Shown: in pieces, positions 9,552-19,016 of the stretch
Numbering within the stretch: position 1 is the stretch's first letter
How the letters are laid out: each line of letters starts with the position of its first letter
Source of the DNA: DASTFY01 sp963829955
GTDB lineage: Bacteria; Actinomycetota; Acidimicrobiia; Acidimicrobiales; Ilumatobacteraceae
DNA length: 64,000 nucleotides
NCBI GenBank assembly: GCA_963829955.1
Contig: CAWHKS010000026.1
Coordinates: 18,436-82,435 of the forward strand
Direction of reading: 5' to 3'
Notes under the pieces: model-generated
Databases searched by the model: none
What the model was told of the DNA's origin: nothing
The model's input: only the letters and a program-made list of their open reading frames with translations
Translations under genes and position numbers: made by a program

Positions 9552-10777
9552 AGTTGAACGATGACCGCAGCCAGCCGACCGAGCCCGGCGACGAGGTCCC
9601 GCCGGCCGAGACGCCGACGGCGCACGCTCTCGGGACCCGTCGGCCGCGGCGGGGCGACTGCGGCCGCTCGGCTCGGGCTCGGGTGCCGGCATACGCGATC
9701 GACGGCGGTAGCGACCGGCACGGGTTCCGACCATCGCCGGCTCGGGAACGGACGCGACGATCGGCTCCGGCTCCACCGCTGGGCGCAAGGCGCAGGCGCA
9801 GGCAGGGTGGGCAGCTCCGCGATTCGGCTCGAGGGTCGAGCGACCGCTGATCTCCGGCTCGTGCTCGGCCGGGTGCTCGGGCTCGACGGGGGACGCGGTC
9901 GATGGCGGCGGGTCGGGCGCGGCGGGGCGCGAGGGGGCGCCGACACCGGGGTCTTGAGCAGCGCTGCGAACTCTGCCGCCGGTGGCGGGCCGGTCGGCCG
10001 GCTCCTTGGCCATCGTCCGGCGCACGGCGTCGGCCACGCCCGGGGACACCCCGCGGTCGCGCAGGTCGGGGATCTCGACGTTGCCGATGCGGTTCAGCAC
10101 CGTGAAGACGTTGACGTCCTCGCCGTCCACGAACGGCGCCTGCGCCGGTGAGCATGGCGTAGACCGTCGCCCCGAGCGAGTAGACGTCCCAAGCGGGCGT
10201 GGGCGCGCCGCCGGTGAACGCCTCGGGCGGACCGTAGGCCCACGTCACGACGTTGGCCCCGGTCGTGTGCATCGGCACGGAAGCTGTCGACCAGCCGGGC
10301 CACGCCGAAGTCGGCCAGCAACGGCTCGTCGGACTCGGAGAGGAGCACGTTGGCCGGCTTGATGTCGCGGTGCACGATGCCGCGCTTGTGCACGTAGTCG
10401 AGCGTGGTAGGCGAGGGTGCGGGCCATGCGGACTGCCTCGTCCTCCTGCAACGCGCCGGTCGCTGTCGAGACGGTGCTGCAGCGAACCCTGCTCGTAGAA
10501 CGGCATGAGGAGGTAGGGCTGCCCGCTCGTCGTCGTGCCGACGTCATAGACGGGAGCGACGTTGGGATGCTGCGAGAGGCGCCCGGTCGCCCGGACCTCG
10601 CGGAGGAAGTGCTCGCCGGCCACGAGGGTCGACCACGGTGGCGTGGATCAGCTTCACGGCCACCGTCCGCTCCATGGTGGCCTGCGTGGCCCGATAGATG
10701 GTGGAGAACCCGCCGCGGGCGACCTCGACGGCCCCGGTCAGCCCTGAGATCCCGAGATCGACCGCACCGTCGTCCAC
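9548..10777 (-). CDS. Ser/Thr protein kinase, PknB-like (frameshifted)
   Basis: Hanks-type kinase that should phosphorylate Ser/Thr of partner proteins. Kinase landmarks occur in order although in different frames: glycine loop EVARGGFSTIYRATQ, VAIK-type lysine in TVAVKLIHATVV, hinge YLLMPFYEQGSLQHRL, catalytic loop GIVHRDIKPANVLL, Mg loop LLADFGVARLVDSF, and GPPEAFTGGAPTPAWDVYSL with LGATVYAMLTG. Breaks lie near 10620, 10395, 10275 and 10145. After the domain (to about position 10000) follows a Pro/Glu-rich stretch of ~130 residues with no fold I recognise. It starts 50 nt after the TIR-WD40 gene on the same strand and overlaps the next membrane gene by 4 bp, so the three probably form one transcript. 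Substrate unknown; the neighbouring WD40 protein is a natural candidate. Confidence 0.8.
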
Positions 10778-10826
10778 CGAGCCTCCTCTCCGACCGGGCT
10801 CACCCGTGGCGCCAGCTGAGCGGACC

Positions 10827-12145
10827 TCATCGTAAGGGCGCGCGCGAGACCAGGGCGACCGTCTTGTCCGCCGATCCGGTGAGGAGACCCTGCGTCAGCA
10901 CGGAAGTCGAGGCTCATGACCGGACCTTGGTGCACCGCGATGCGAGCCACCAGCTCCCCCGTGGCTCGGTCCCACGCCAGGACCTCGCCGCTGCTCGTGC
11001 CTGCGAGCACGAGCACCCCATCGGGGGTGACGGCCAGGCTCAGGATCCAGTCCGAGCTCCCTTCCAGACGGCCGACCTCCTCAGCGGAGCGCAGATCCCA
11101 CATGCGGATGGTGCGGTCGTAACCGGCTGACACCGCGTGCGCGCCGTCGGGCGTCGCGACGCAGGTCATGACCGGTGCGGTGTGGCCCCGGAGCACGCTC
11201 CGGGCGCGACCGTCCCGCAGCGACCAGACGCGGACGGTCTGGTCGTCCGACGCGCTGAGCACCCGATCGCTCTGGTCGAGGAGGGCCACCGACCAGACGG
11301 CTCCGCGGTGCCCGGACAGCAGGTGGCGCACCGTCCCGGTATCCAGGTCCCACACGCAGACCGCACCGTCGCGCGGCGCCCGACACCAGCACCGAGGCGT
11401 CGTCGGCCAGCGCGCACCCGAGCACCCAGCCGTGATGCCCGTCGAGCACGCGGCGGACCTCCAGCTCCGCAGGGTCCCACAGCCGGATCGAGGCGTCGGT
11501 CCCGCCGGTGACGACCGACGCGCGACCCGGCGGCGCAGCACCAGATCGCTCCATGGTGCGCACTCGACGCCGACCTGCTCCTCCAGCCCGGGAAGCGAGT
11601 ACCGGCTCAGCGTGCCGTCGCCGTCGGCCACGACGGGGCCGTCCGCCAGGAACCGGGCGGCGGACACCCATGCGGGGCGGGGATCGGAGCGCCGGCGGTC
11701 CATGGCCGGTTCGCCCACCAGGGCCTCGCGCCAACGCGCCATCGGTTCCTGCGGGGCGACATGACGTCGCACCGCGTCCACCAGGCGATCGAACGCGCGC
11801 CCGTCCGGGTCGGCCAGCCAGCCGGTCAGGTCGATCGTCTCGATGAGGCGGAACTGCAGCGGCGGCTGCACCTCCTCGATGAGAACGGGGACGAGGATGC
11901 CGCGGCGGCGACCCTCGTCCGACTCCGCCCGGACCCAGTCGGAATCCACCGCGTGCGCCGACCAGAGTGTGACCACGCACGCCGCTTGGCCGAGCGCGCC
12001 CTCGATCACCCGGTCGTAGGTGACTCCCGGCGAGATCTTCGGGGTCCCACCACACGGTGAAGCCCTCGGCATCGAGGCGCTGCGCCACCCGGTAGGCCAC
12101 GCCGCGGTCGGGGCGACCGTAGGAGAGGAACACGTGCCCGGGCAC
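10827..12145 (-). CDS. TIR domain fused to a WD40 propeller (frameshifted)
   Basis: About 439 aa. Residues ~1-135 form a bacterial TIR domain: GHVFLSYGRPDRGVAYRVAQ, a WWDPK-type loop, GVTYDRVIEGALGQAACVVT, LWSAHAVDSDWVRAESDEG and VPVLIEEVQPPLQFRLIE. WVRAE matches the WxxxE pattern that carries the catalytic Glu of NAD+-cleaving TIRs. After a linker come six or seven WD40 repeats with clear WD ends, such as TVRVWSLRDGRARSVLRGHT and TIRMWDLRSAEEVGRLEG, enough for one beta-propeller. Breaks: an extra C in a CCCC run near 12049, one near 11515, one near 10890; the last restores TGSADKTVALVSRAPLR and a stop at 10827. GTG 12145 starts one residue-pair before the first TIR strand. Kinase downstream (50 nt), eIF-2B-like gene upstream (28 nt). 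NADase activity is inferred, not shown. Confidence 0.82.
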
Positions 12146-12173
12146 CGCCGGGACACTAGGCAACGACCGCCGC

Positions 12174-12993
12174 TCAGAAGGGTGAGGCCCGGAGGAGCTC
12201 GGGCGCGACGGGGCAGTCGATGCGGGCCAGCCCGTCGGCGACCGCCTCCGGTCCCGCCGGCCCGCACAGCGCCGAGACCAGGGCGAGCGAGGCGACGTCG
12301 TGGTCGAGCTCCCACCACCGACCGGCGGCCTCCAACCGGCTGACCACCGAGCGCCACAGCGGAAGGGGGAGCAGGCGCCCGACCCCGCCCACGAGCCAGA
12401 CCGGGACCTCTGCGCAGTAGGCGACGGCGGCCGCGGCGTGGGACGAGGACGGCGCCACGAACGCGTCGGGACCGATGGCCTCCGCCTCCAGGAGGACGAG
12501 GTCGGCCGCGGCGGCCGCCGCGCCCAGACCGCCCGCCGCCACCTCCTCCACCTCGACGTCGGCCCGTCGCAGCCGGCGGGCCAGGCCACCCCCGTGCCCG
12601 TACAGCCCGCCGTCGGCGGCGTCGACGGCCAGCACCAGCACGTCCCCCCGCCGGGTCAGGGCCTGCGCGACGAGGTCCGGCCAGCCGACGACGCACACCG
12701 TGGATTCGTCGGGCAGGGTCATGGCCAGCTCGTCGGCCGTCGTGTCGCACTCGATGGCCTCGACGCAGCGCCAGGCTTCGGCCAGGGGTTCGGCGGCGGT
12801 GAGCGTCCGGGCGCACAGCCACCACAGGGGCCCCGACGTGGGATGGCGCTCGACGATCCGGCGGCACGCAGTCACCAGGCCCGCGGGGTCCAGACCCCAG
12901 GCCGGCCAGCGCGCCCGCCGTCTCCCTCACCACGAGCGCGGGATCGGCGCCAGACGATCTCGCCACGTAGCGCAGCCGCTCGATCGGGTGCAC
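12174..12993 (-). CDS. eIF-2B/ribose-1,5-bisphosphate isomerase-fold protein
   Basis: The C-terminal half has the pattern of the eIF-2B alpha/MtnA superfamily: VDAADGGLYGHGGG, then LEAEAIGPDAFVAPSSSHAA followed by CAEVPVWLVGGVGRLLP, which matches the conserved GADA.. and PVYVV strands. The N-terminal helical part starts at GTG 12993 (HPIERLRYVARSSGADPALV); one base must be skipped near 12895 to reach GLVTACRRIVERHPTSGPLW. About 273 aa. Classical MtnA catalytic residues are not obvious, so I would not call it a methylthioribose-1-phosphate isomerase. It ends 28 nt before the TIR-WD40 start on the same strand, and may be part of that transcription unit or merely adjacent. Confidence 0.6.
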
Positions 12994-13033
12994 TTGGCGG
13001 ACCCTACCCCTGCCCGCGCTACCTTCCCCCGCC

Positions 13034-13522
13034 GTGGCGAGCAACCCACCGCTGGACCTGACCCTCACACCGATCCAGGGCGAGGGGCGCACCCTGGAGC
13101 AGTGGCTGACCACGTTCCACCTCGTCTCCGTCCTCGTCGACCCGTACACCAACGAGAGCGCGTGGATCCTCGACACCGCGGCCCGGGTGATGCGCAACTT
13201 CACGGGCGCCGCCGTTCGCGTGAACTGGGTCGTGGCCGGCACGGCGGACGACGCCACGGCCTTCCTCGGGCCGCTGGCCGACGAGTTCCTGACCTTCGCC
13301 GATCCCGAGCGCGCCTATGTGAAGGCGCTGGGGCTCGAGCGCCTGCCCGCCTTCGTGTTCCTCCGCGTCGACGGTCAGGTGGTCGATGCCGCGGAGGGCT
13401 GGAACGCCATGGAGTGGCGCCAGGTCGCCGAGGCGGTGGCCGAGGCCACGGCCTGGACCCGCGCCGTCATCCCGGCTCCGGGGGATCCGCAGGCCTACGA
13501 CGGGACCTTGGCGTTGGCTTGA
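13034..13522 (+). CDS. Thioredoxin-fold protein without CxxC
   Basis: A 162-residue protein with the secondary-structure order of a thioredoxin-like domain: LVSVLVDPYTNESAWILDTA replaces the usual redox strand and motif, RVNWVVAGTADDATAFLGPL is the next strand and helix, and LGLERLPAFVFLRVDGQVVD contains the cis-Pro strand LPAFVFL. No cysteine is present at the active-site position, so it is unlikely to be an oxidoreductase itself and may bind a partner. Start is GTG 13034, 41 nt from the divergent eIF-2B-like gene. Its 3' end overlaps the convergent fumC by about 55 bp, or less if the fumC tail is misread. Confidence 0.65.
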   Translation: MASNPPLDLTLTPIQGEGRTLEQWLTTFHLVSVLVDPYTNESAWILDTAARVMRNFTGAAVRVNWVVAGTADDATAFLGPLADEFLTFADPERAYVKALGLERLPAFVFLRVDGQVVDAAEGWNAMEWRQVAEAVAEATAWTRAVIPAPGDPQAYDGTLALA

Positions 13523-14907
13523 CCTTCGCGGTCACGCCTCCGCCGGTGAGCGCCAGCGGATCGAGCAGCGTCGCGATCTCGGCCTCGTCGAGCAGCCCCT
13601 CCTCGCGCACGATCTCGGGCACGGTGCGGCCCTCCGCCATGGCCCGCTTGGCCACCACGGACGCCCGCTCGTAGCCGATGACCGGGTTGAGCGCGGTGAT
13701 GAGCGCGGCGGAGGACTCCGCGTAGCGGCGCATCCTCGCCTCGTCCACCTCCAGGCCGGCGATGGCCCGATCGGCCAGCAGGCGGGCCGAGGAGGCCAGC
13801 AGGCGCAGCGACGTCAGCAGGCTGCGGGCCATGACCGGCATGGCGGTGTTGAGCTCGAACGTGGAGAGCGTGGCCGCGAAGGTCACGGCGGCGTCCTTGC
13901 CGACCACCTCGCACGTCACCTGCTGAACGGCCTCGGGGATGACCGGGTTGACCTTGCCCGGCATGATCGAGCTGCCCGGCTGCAGCGCGGGGAGCGCCAC
14001 CTCGGCCAGCCCTGCCGCCGGGCCCGGAGCCCAGCAGGCGGAGGTCGCCGGCCAGCTTGTGCAGCGACAGGGCCACGACCTTGGCCGCCGCGCTGGCCTC
14101 GACCACGGCGTCCTGCGCGGACTGGGCCTCGAAGTGGTCGACGGCCTCGGTCAGGGGCAGGCCCATGTCGGACGCCAGCGTGGCGATGACGCCGCGGGCG
14201 AAGCGCGGCGGCGCGTTGAGCCCGGTGCCGACCGCGGTGCCACCGAGCGGGAGCTCACCGAGGCGGGGCAGGACGTCCAGGAGCCGTTCCCGCGCCAGCT
14301 CGACCTGCCGGGCCCACCCACCGACCTCCTGGCCGAACGTGACGGGCGCGGCGTCCATCAGGTGCGTCCGCCCGGCCTTGACGGTGCGGATGTGGGCCTT
14401 GGCCAGGCGGCGGAGCTCGGCGTGCAGGTGGTCGAGGGCGGGGATCAGCCGGCGCACGATCAGCCAGCAGGCGGCCAGCCGCAACGCGGAGGGGAACACG
14501 TCGTTCGAGGACTGCGACGCGTTGACGTGGTCGTTGGGGTGGACCGGGGCGCCGAGGCGCTGCGAGGCCACGCTGGCCAGGACCTCGTTGGCGTTCATGT
14601 TGGTGCTCGTGCCCGAGCCGGTCTGGAACACGTCGAGGGGGAAGTGGTCGTCGAACGCGCCGAACGACATCTCGGACGCCGCCTCGTGGATGGCCGCGGC
14701 CACGTCCTTGGGGATCACCCGGAGGCGGCCGTTGACCGTGGCCGCCACCCCCTTGATCGAGCCCAGTGCGTGGATCAGCTCGACAGGCACGGTCTCGCCG
14801 GAGATCGGGAAGTTCTCGATCGCCCGCTGGGTCTGGGCCCCCCACAGCGCGGCGCTGGGGACCCGGACCTCGCCCAACGAGTCGTGCTCGATGCGATGGT
14901 CGCTCAC
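13467..14907 (-). CDS. fumC: Class II fumarate hydratase (frameshifted)
   Basis: Fumarate to L-malate in the TCA cycle; homotetrameric, iron-free. Starts at GTG 14907 with DHRIEHDSLGEVRVPSAALW. Seen are LDVFQTGSGTSTNMNANEV, HPNDHVNASQSSNDVFPSAL, GRTHLMDAAPVTFGQEVGGW with the substrate His, and the superfamily signature GSSIMPGKVNP. A single break near 14025, in a run of G/C, separates the N-terminal two thirds from the rest. The C-terminal domain (YERASVVAKRAMAEGRTVPE) is complete. The exact end is uncertain: this frame stops at 13467, whereas a one-base shift gives a stop at 13495. It lies back to back with a class I fumarase whose start is 120 bp away. Confidence 0.9.
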
Positions 14908-15027
14908 GCCACCCACGCTAAAGCACCCCACCGGAAGCAAGCTTCCGGCGGGGACCCCGCACGTCCTACGAATGCTGTCTCCACCTTCGGGTTCCGACCC
15001 CCGAGCACAGCTGACGAGGCGGATACC

Positions 15028-16671
15028 GTGACGGCGATGCCCGAGTTCGAGTACCAGGAGCTGCTCCCGACCGGCCACGACGAAACGCCGTACCGCCTCC
15101 TGACCACCGACGGGGTGTCCACGTTCGACACGCCCGAGGGCCGGTTCCTCAAGGTCGACCCCGAAGTGCTGACCCTCCTGACCCGCGAGGCCATGCGGGA
15201 CATCGCCCACCTCCTGCGGCCGGGCCACCTGCAGCAGCTGCGCAGCATCCTCGACGACCCGGAGGCCTCACCGAACGACCGCTTCGTGGCCCTCGACCTG
15301 CTGAAGAACGCCGGCATCGCCGCCGGGGGCGTGCTGCCGATGTGCCAGGACACGGGCACGGCGATCGTCAAGGGCAAGCGGGGCCAGTACGTGTTCACCG
15401 GCGGCGGGGACGAAGCGGCGATCGCACGCGGCATCTACGACACGTACCTCACCTCCCACCTCCGCTACTCGCAGATGGCGCCGTTGACCATGTGGGACGA
15501 GGTCAACACCGGCACCAACCTGCCGGCCGAGATCAAGATCAGCGCCGTCGACGGGGACACCTACAAGCTGCTGTTCATGGCCAAGGGCGGCGGCTCGGCC
15601 AACAAGAGCTACCTGTTCCAGGAGACGAAGGCGGTGCTGAACGAGGCCAGCATGCTCGCCTTCCTCGATTCCAAGGTCCGCTCGCTGGGCACCGCCGCCT
15701 GCCCGCCGTACCACCTGGCCATCGTGGTCGGAGGCACGTCGGCGGAGATCGCGGTGGAGACGTCCAAGCTGGCCTCCGCCCGGTACCTCGACACGCTGCC
15801 CGAGGAGGGCAACGAGCTCGGCCGGGGCTTCCGGGACCGCGCGCTCGAGCAGAAGGTGCTGGAGCTGACCCGCCGCACCGGCATCGGCGCCCAGTTCGGC
15901 GGCAAGTACTTCTGCCACGACGTGCGGGTGGTCCGGCTGCCCCGCCACGGCGCCAGCTGCCCGGTCGCCATCGCCGTCTCGTGCTCGGCCGACCGCCAGG
16001 CGCTCGGCAAGATCACGGCCGACGGCGTTTTCCTGGAGCAGCTCGAGGCCGATCCGGCCCGCTTCCTGCCCGAAACCACCCCCGCCGACCTGAGCGGCGA
16101 CGTGGTGCAGATCGACCTCAACCGGCCGATGAGCGACGTCCGGGCCGAGCTCTCCCGCTACCCGGTCAAGACGCGGCTGTCGCTGTCCGGGCCGATGATC
16201 GTGGCCCGCGACATCGCCCACGCCAAGATCAAGGAGCGGCTCGACGACGGCCTCGGTCTCCCCGACTACCTGAAGGACTACGCCGTCTACTACGCCGGCC
16301 CGGCCAAGACCCCGGCCGGCTACGCGTCGGGCTCGTTCGGCCCCACCACCGCCGGCCGCATGGACAGCTACGTCGACCTCTTCCAGGCCAACGGCGGGAG
16401 CTTCGTGATGCTCGCCAAGGGCAACCGCAGCCAGCAGGTGACCGACGCCTGCGCCCGCCACGGCGGGTTCTACCTGGGCTCGATCGGCGGCCCGGCCGCC
16501 CGCCTGGCCCAGGACTGCATCCGGTCCGTCGAGGTGCTCGAGTACCCGGAGCTGGGCATGGAGGCGGTCTGGAAGATCGAGGTCGAGGACTTCCCGGCCT
16601 TCATCGTGGTGGACGACAAGGGCAACGACTTCTTCGCCGACGTCACGCAGCCCGTCACCATCTCCCGCTGA
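15028..16671 (+). CDS. Class I fumarate hydratase, [4Fe-4S] type
   Basis: Single-chain FumA/FumB-like enzyme of 547 aa, intact. It hydrates fumarate using an oxygen-sensitive cluster. Probable cluster cysteines are in LPMCQDTGTAIVKGKRG, GGKYFCHDVRVVRLPRHG and SCPVAIAVSCSADRQ; substrate and C-terminal-domain motifs include GPMIVARDIAHAKIKERL, GYASGSFGPTTAGRMDSYVD and MLAKGNRSQQVTDAC. I prefer GTG 15028 because GAGG lies ~9 nt before it; ATG 15037 would leave the Shine-Dalgarno too far away. Divergent from fumC. Having an Fe-S and an iron-free fumarase side by side suggests alternate use under different iron or oxygen conditions, which is inference. Confidence 0.92.
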   Translation: MTAMPEFEYQELLPTGHDETPYRLLTTDGVSTFDTPEGRFLKVDPEVLTLLTREAMRDIAHLLRPGHLQQLRSILDDPEASPNDRFVALDLLKNAGIAAGGVLPMCQDTGTAIVKGKRGQYVFTGGGDEAAIARGIYDTYLTSHLRYSQMAPLTMWDEVNTGTNLPAEIKISAVDGDTYKLLFMAKGGGSANKSYLFQETKAVLNEASMLAFLDSKVRSLGTAACPPYHLAIVVGGTSAEIAVETSKLASARYLDTLPEEGNELGRGFRDRALEQKVLELTRRTGIGAQFGGKYFCHDVRVVRLPRHGASCPVAIAVSCSADRQALGKITADGVFLEQLEADPARFLPETTPADLSGDVVQIDLNRPMSDVRAELSRYPVKTRLSLSGPMIVARDIAHAKIKERLDDGLGLPDYLKDYAVYYAGPAKTPAGYASGSFGPTTAGRMDSYVDLFQANGGSFVMLAKGNRSQQVTDACARHGGFYLGSIGGPAARLAQDCIRSVEVLEYPELGMEAVWKIEVEDFPAFIVVDDKGNDFFADVTQPVTISR

Positions 16672-16698
16672 TCCCGCTGAGGGCGGGCCGGTCAGCGG

Positions 16699-18506
16699 TC
16701 AGCTGCCGAGCTGTCCTCCACAGCCGGTGACCACCTCGTTCACCTTCGCCTCCAGGCCTTCCGCGTCGAGGCCCAGGAAGAAGTGGACCATCTGGTTCTC
16801 GTCCAGCTCCTCCGCCAGCGGCTTTGCGATGCACTCGGCCAGGTCGGCCTCGGTCCCGCTCAGGGTGAAGCCCTCCTCGATCTGGCGGCGGAGCATCTCC
16901 CGGTCGAGCGCGTAGGCCGAGCCGTCGGTCGGCGCCGACGAACCGTCGTCGGCGGCCGGGCAGGAGGCCCCGTCCTCCGGCACCTCGAGGTCGACGAGGT
17001 AGCCCGTCACCGCGGCGTTGATGCAGTCGGTCTTGGGGAAGGCGGTGTGGCCGTCGCCCTCCCAGGTGAGGAGGACGGCGTCCTGCAACCGGTCGACCAT
17101 GGCCGGTGCGTTGGCATAGGGGGTGGCGGGATCGCCGCGGGTCCCGATGACGAGGACCGGTGTCGCGGTGCCGACCGGCTTGACGGCCGGGAGCGCCTCC
17201 GCGGTCTCCGGCCAGCCCGTGCAGGACGGGTTGGGGACCTCGGCCGGGAGCTCCTCGCCGGCGGCCTTCGTCAGCTCGGCCTTCACCTCGGCCGTGGTCG
17301 GGCGGGCGGGGAAGTCGGCGCAGGCCACCGCCCGGAAGGCGTCGAACAGGTTGTCCCACTCACCGTCGGGACCGCGGCGGTTGAGGTTGTCGGCCAGGCG
17401 GATCATGGCCGAGCCGTCACCCGCCGCCGCGTCCTTGAGAGCGACGGCCAGGAACGGCCAGGACGCGGCGTCGTACAAGCCCGAGGCGACGCCGGTCTCG
17501 AGCAGGCCGGACGTGAGCTGCCTGCCCGTCCTCGGACTGCACCGCCGCCGCCGGGATCGGTGCCTTCTCGACGTCGGCGCGGACCTGCTCGAGCAGGGTC
17601 TCGGCCTCCGGTTGCGCCGCGCACTCGGTGGCGGCCTGGCAGGCGTCGTCGAAGCGCGAGAAGGCGCCGTCGAAGTCCTGGTCGCCGTACCACCCGTTCG
17701 ACTGCTCGTCATCGGTGCTCAACCCGGAGGCCGGATCGGTGGCGCCGTCCAGCACGAGCGCCCGGGCCTTGTCCGGGAACAGGCCGGCGTAGGTCGCGCC
17801 CAGGGTCGTGCCGTAGCTGAAGCCCAGGTACGTGAGCCCCTCGTCCCCCACCGCCTCCCGCAGCCGGTCCAGGTCACGCGCGGCGTTGACGGTGCCGAGG
17901 TACGGCAGGAGGTCGCCCTGGGCCGCGGCGCACGCCTTGGACGACTCGGCCAGGCGGTTGGCCATCGCCGTCACCTCGGCCGGTGTGTCGGGGGTCGGAT
18001 CGAGGTCGGCCTCCGCGTCCTTCGCCTTGTCGTCCACGCAGTCGACGGCGGTCGACGCGCCCACGCCGCGAGGATCGAACCCCACGATGTCGAAGCGGGC
18101 CTTGACGTTCTCCGGGAGCTCGTCGACGAGGTAGTGGACGGTCTCGATCCCCGAGCCGCCCGGGCCGCCCGGGTTGACGAAGAGCGAGCCGATCGCGCGT
18201 CGACTCGTCGGTGGCCGGAGCCCGCGTGAGGGCGATGGTGATGGTGCGGCTCGACGGATCCGTGTAGTCGAGGGGCACCTCGACGGTGCCGCACTCCCAG
18301 CCCGCCACGTCGTAGTCGTCCGATGGCTCGCACTCCCCCCACTCGACGGGTGCCGCCGGGCCGGCCGCGGTCGTCTCCGCCGTCGTGGTGCTCGATTCGC
18401 CGGTCGGCGCGGACCCGTCCGCGGGCGGTCCGACGGTGACCACGGGAGACGCCGAGCAGGCGCCGAGCAGCACCGCGGCCACGCACAGGGGCAGTCGTCC
18501 GCGCAT
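16699..18506 (-). CDS. Secreted S33-family alpha/beta hydrolase (tripeptidyl aminopeptidase-like; frameshifted)
   Basis: Lipoprotein peptidase of ~600 aa that probably trims N-terminal peptides outside the membrane. Signal MRGRLPLCVAAVLLGACSAS has a lipobox with Cys17. A Thr/Ala-rich linker follows, then the hydrolase: VPLDYTDPSSRTITIAL, oxyanion segment LFVNPGGPGGSGIETVHYLV, GFDPRGVGAST, nucleophile elbow YLGFSYGTTLGATYAGLFPD, Asp in IGTRGDPATPYANAPAM and His in WEGDGHTAFPKTDC. These match SCO/SlpD-type tripeptidyl aminopeptidases. Breaks lie near 18200 and 17525. The ~110 residues after the usual end (TDGSAYALDREMLRRQIEEG) form an extra domain that I do not recognise. It is convergent with fumA (27 nt). 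Confidence 0.85.
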
Positions 18507-18577
18507 GGGTCACACAGGCTACGGCGACGGAGCGTGGTTTGCCGTCGCGCCCGGCCCACGCGGATAGCGTCGGCGCC

Positions 18578-19000
18578 GTGCTGGCCCGTCAGGACGTCGC
18601 CCTCCGCTGGGTGGCTCCCGTGGGCGTCGGGGCGGCGGCGGCGGCCGCAGCGCTGTACGTGCGGGCCGTCGACCCGGCACGCGGCGGCGTGTTCCCGAGC
18701 TGCCCATTCCACCGGCTCACCGGCTGGTGGTGCCCCGGCTGCGGCATGACCCGCAGCCTCCACGACCTGCTCAGCGGCGATGTCGCCGGGGCGCTGGCGT
18801 CCAACCTGTTCCTCCCCGTCGTCGTCCTCCTCGGCGGTTGGCTGTGGCTGGCGTGGCTGTGGCCGTCGATCACCGGACGCCGGCTGACCGGGTTGCAACG
18901 GGTGCCGGACGGGGCGTGGGTCGCGCTCGCTGCGCTCGCCGTGATCTACGGCGTACTCAGGAACGTTCCATTTGCACCTTTCGACGCGCTGGCCCCCTGA
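18578..19000 (+). CDS. DUF2752 membrane protein
   Basis: Small integral membrane protein with the DUF2752 hallmark CPFHRLTGWWCPGCGMTRSL, in which CPxCGxTR lies just after the first helix. Predicted helices are VAPVGVGAAAAAAALYV, LFLPVVVLLGGWLWLAWLW and WVALAALAVIYGVLRNV. Function of the family is unknown. GTG 18578 is chosen because it begins directly before the first helix; a TTG 13 codons earlier is less likely. Divergent from the S33 peptidase (71 nt between starts). Confidence 0.78.
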   Translation: MLARQDVALRWVAPVGVGAAAAAAALYVRAVDPARGGVFPSCPFHRLTGWWCPGCGMTRSLHDLLSGDVAGALASNLFLPVVVLLGGWLWLAWLWPSITGRRLTGLQRVPDGAWVALAALAVIYGVLRNVPFAPFDALAP

Positions 19001-19016
19001 CGGCCCGCCGCGGAGC

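Noticed and set aside
9548..9850. Long plus-strand frames opposite the kinase tail
   Set aside because: Antisense open frames with random composition; the minus strand carries the conserved kinase motifs.
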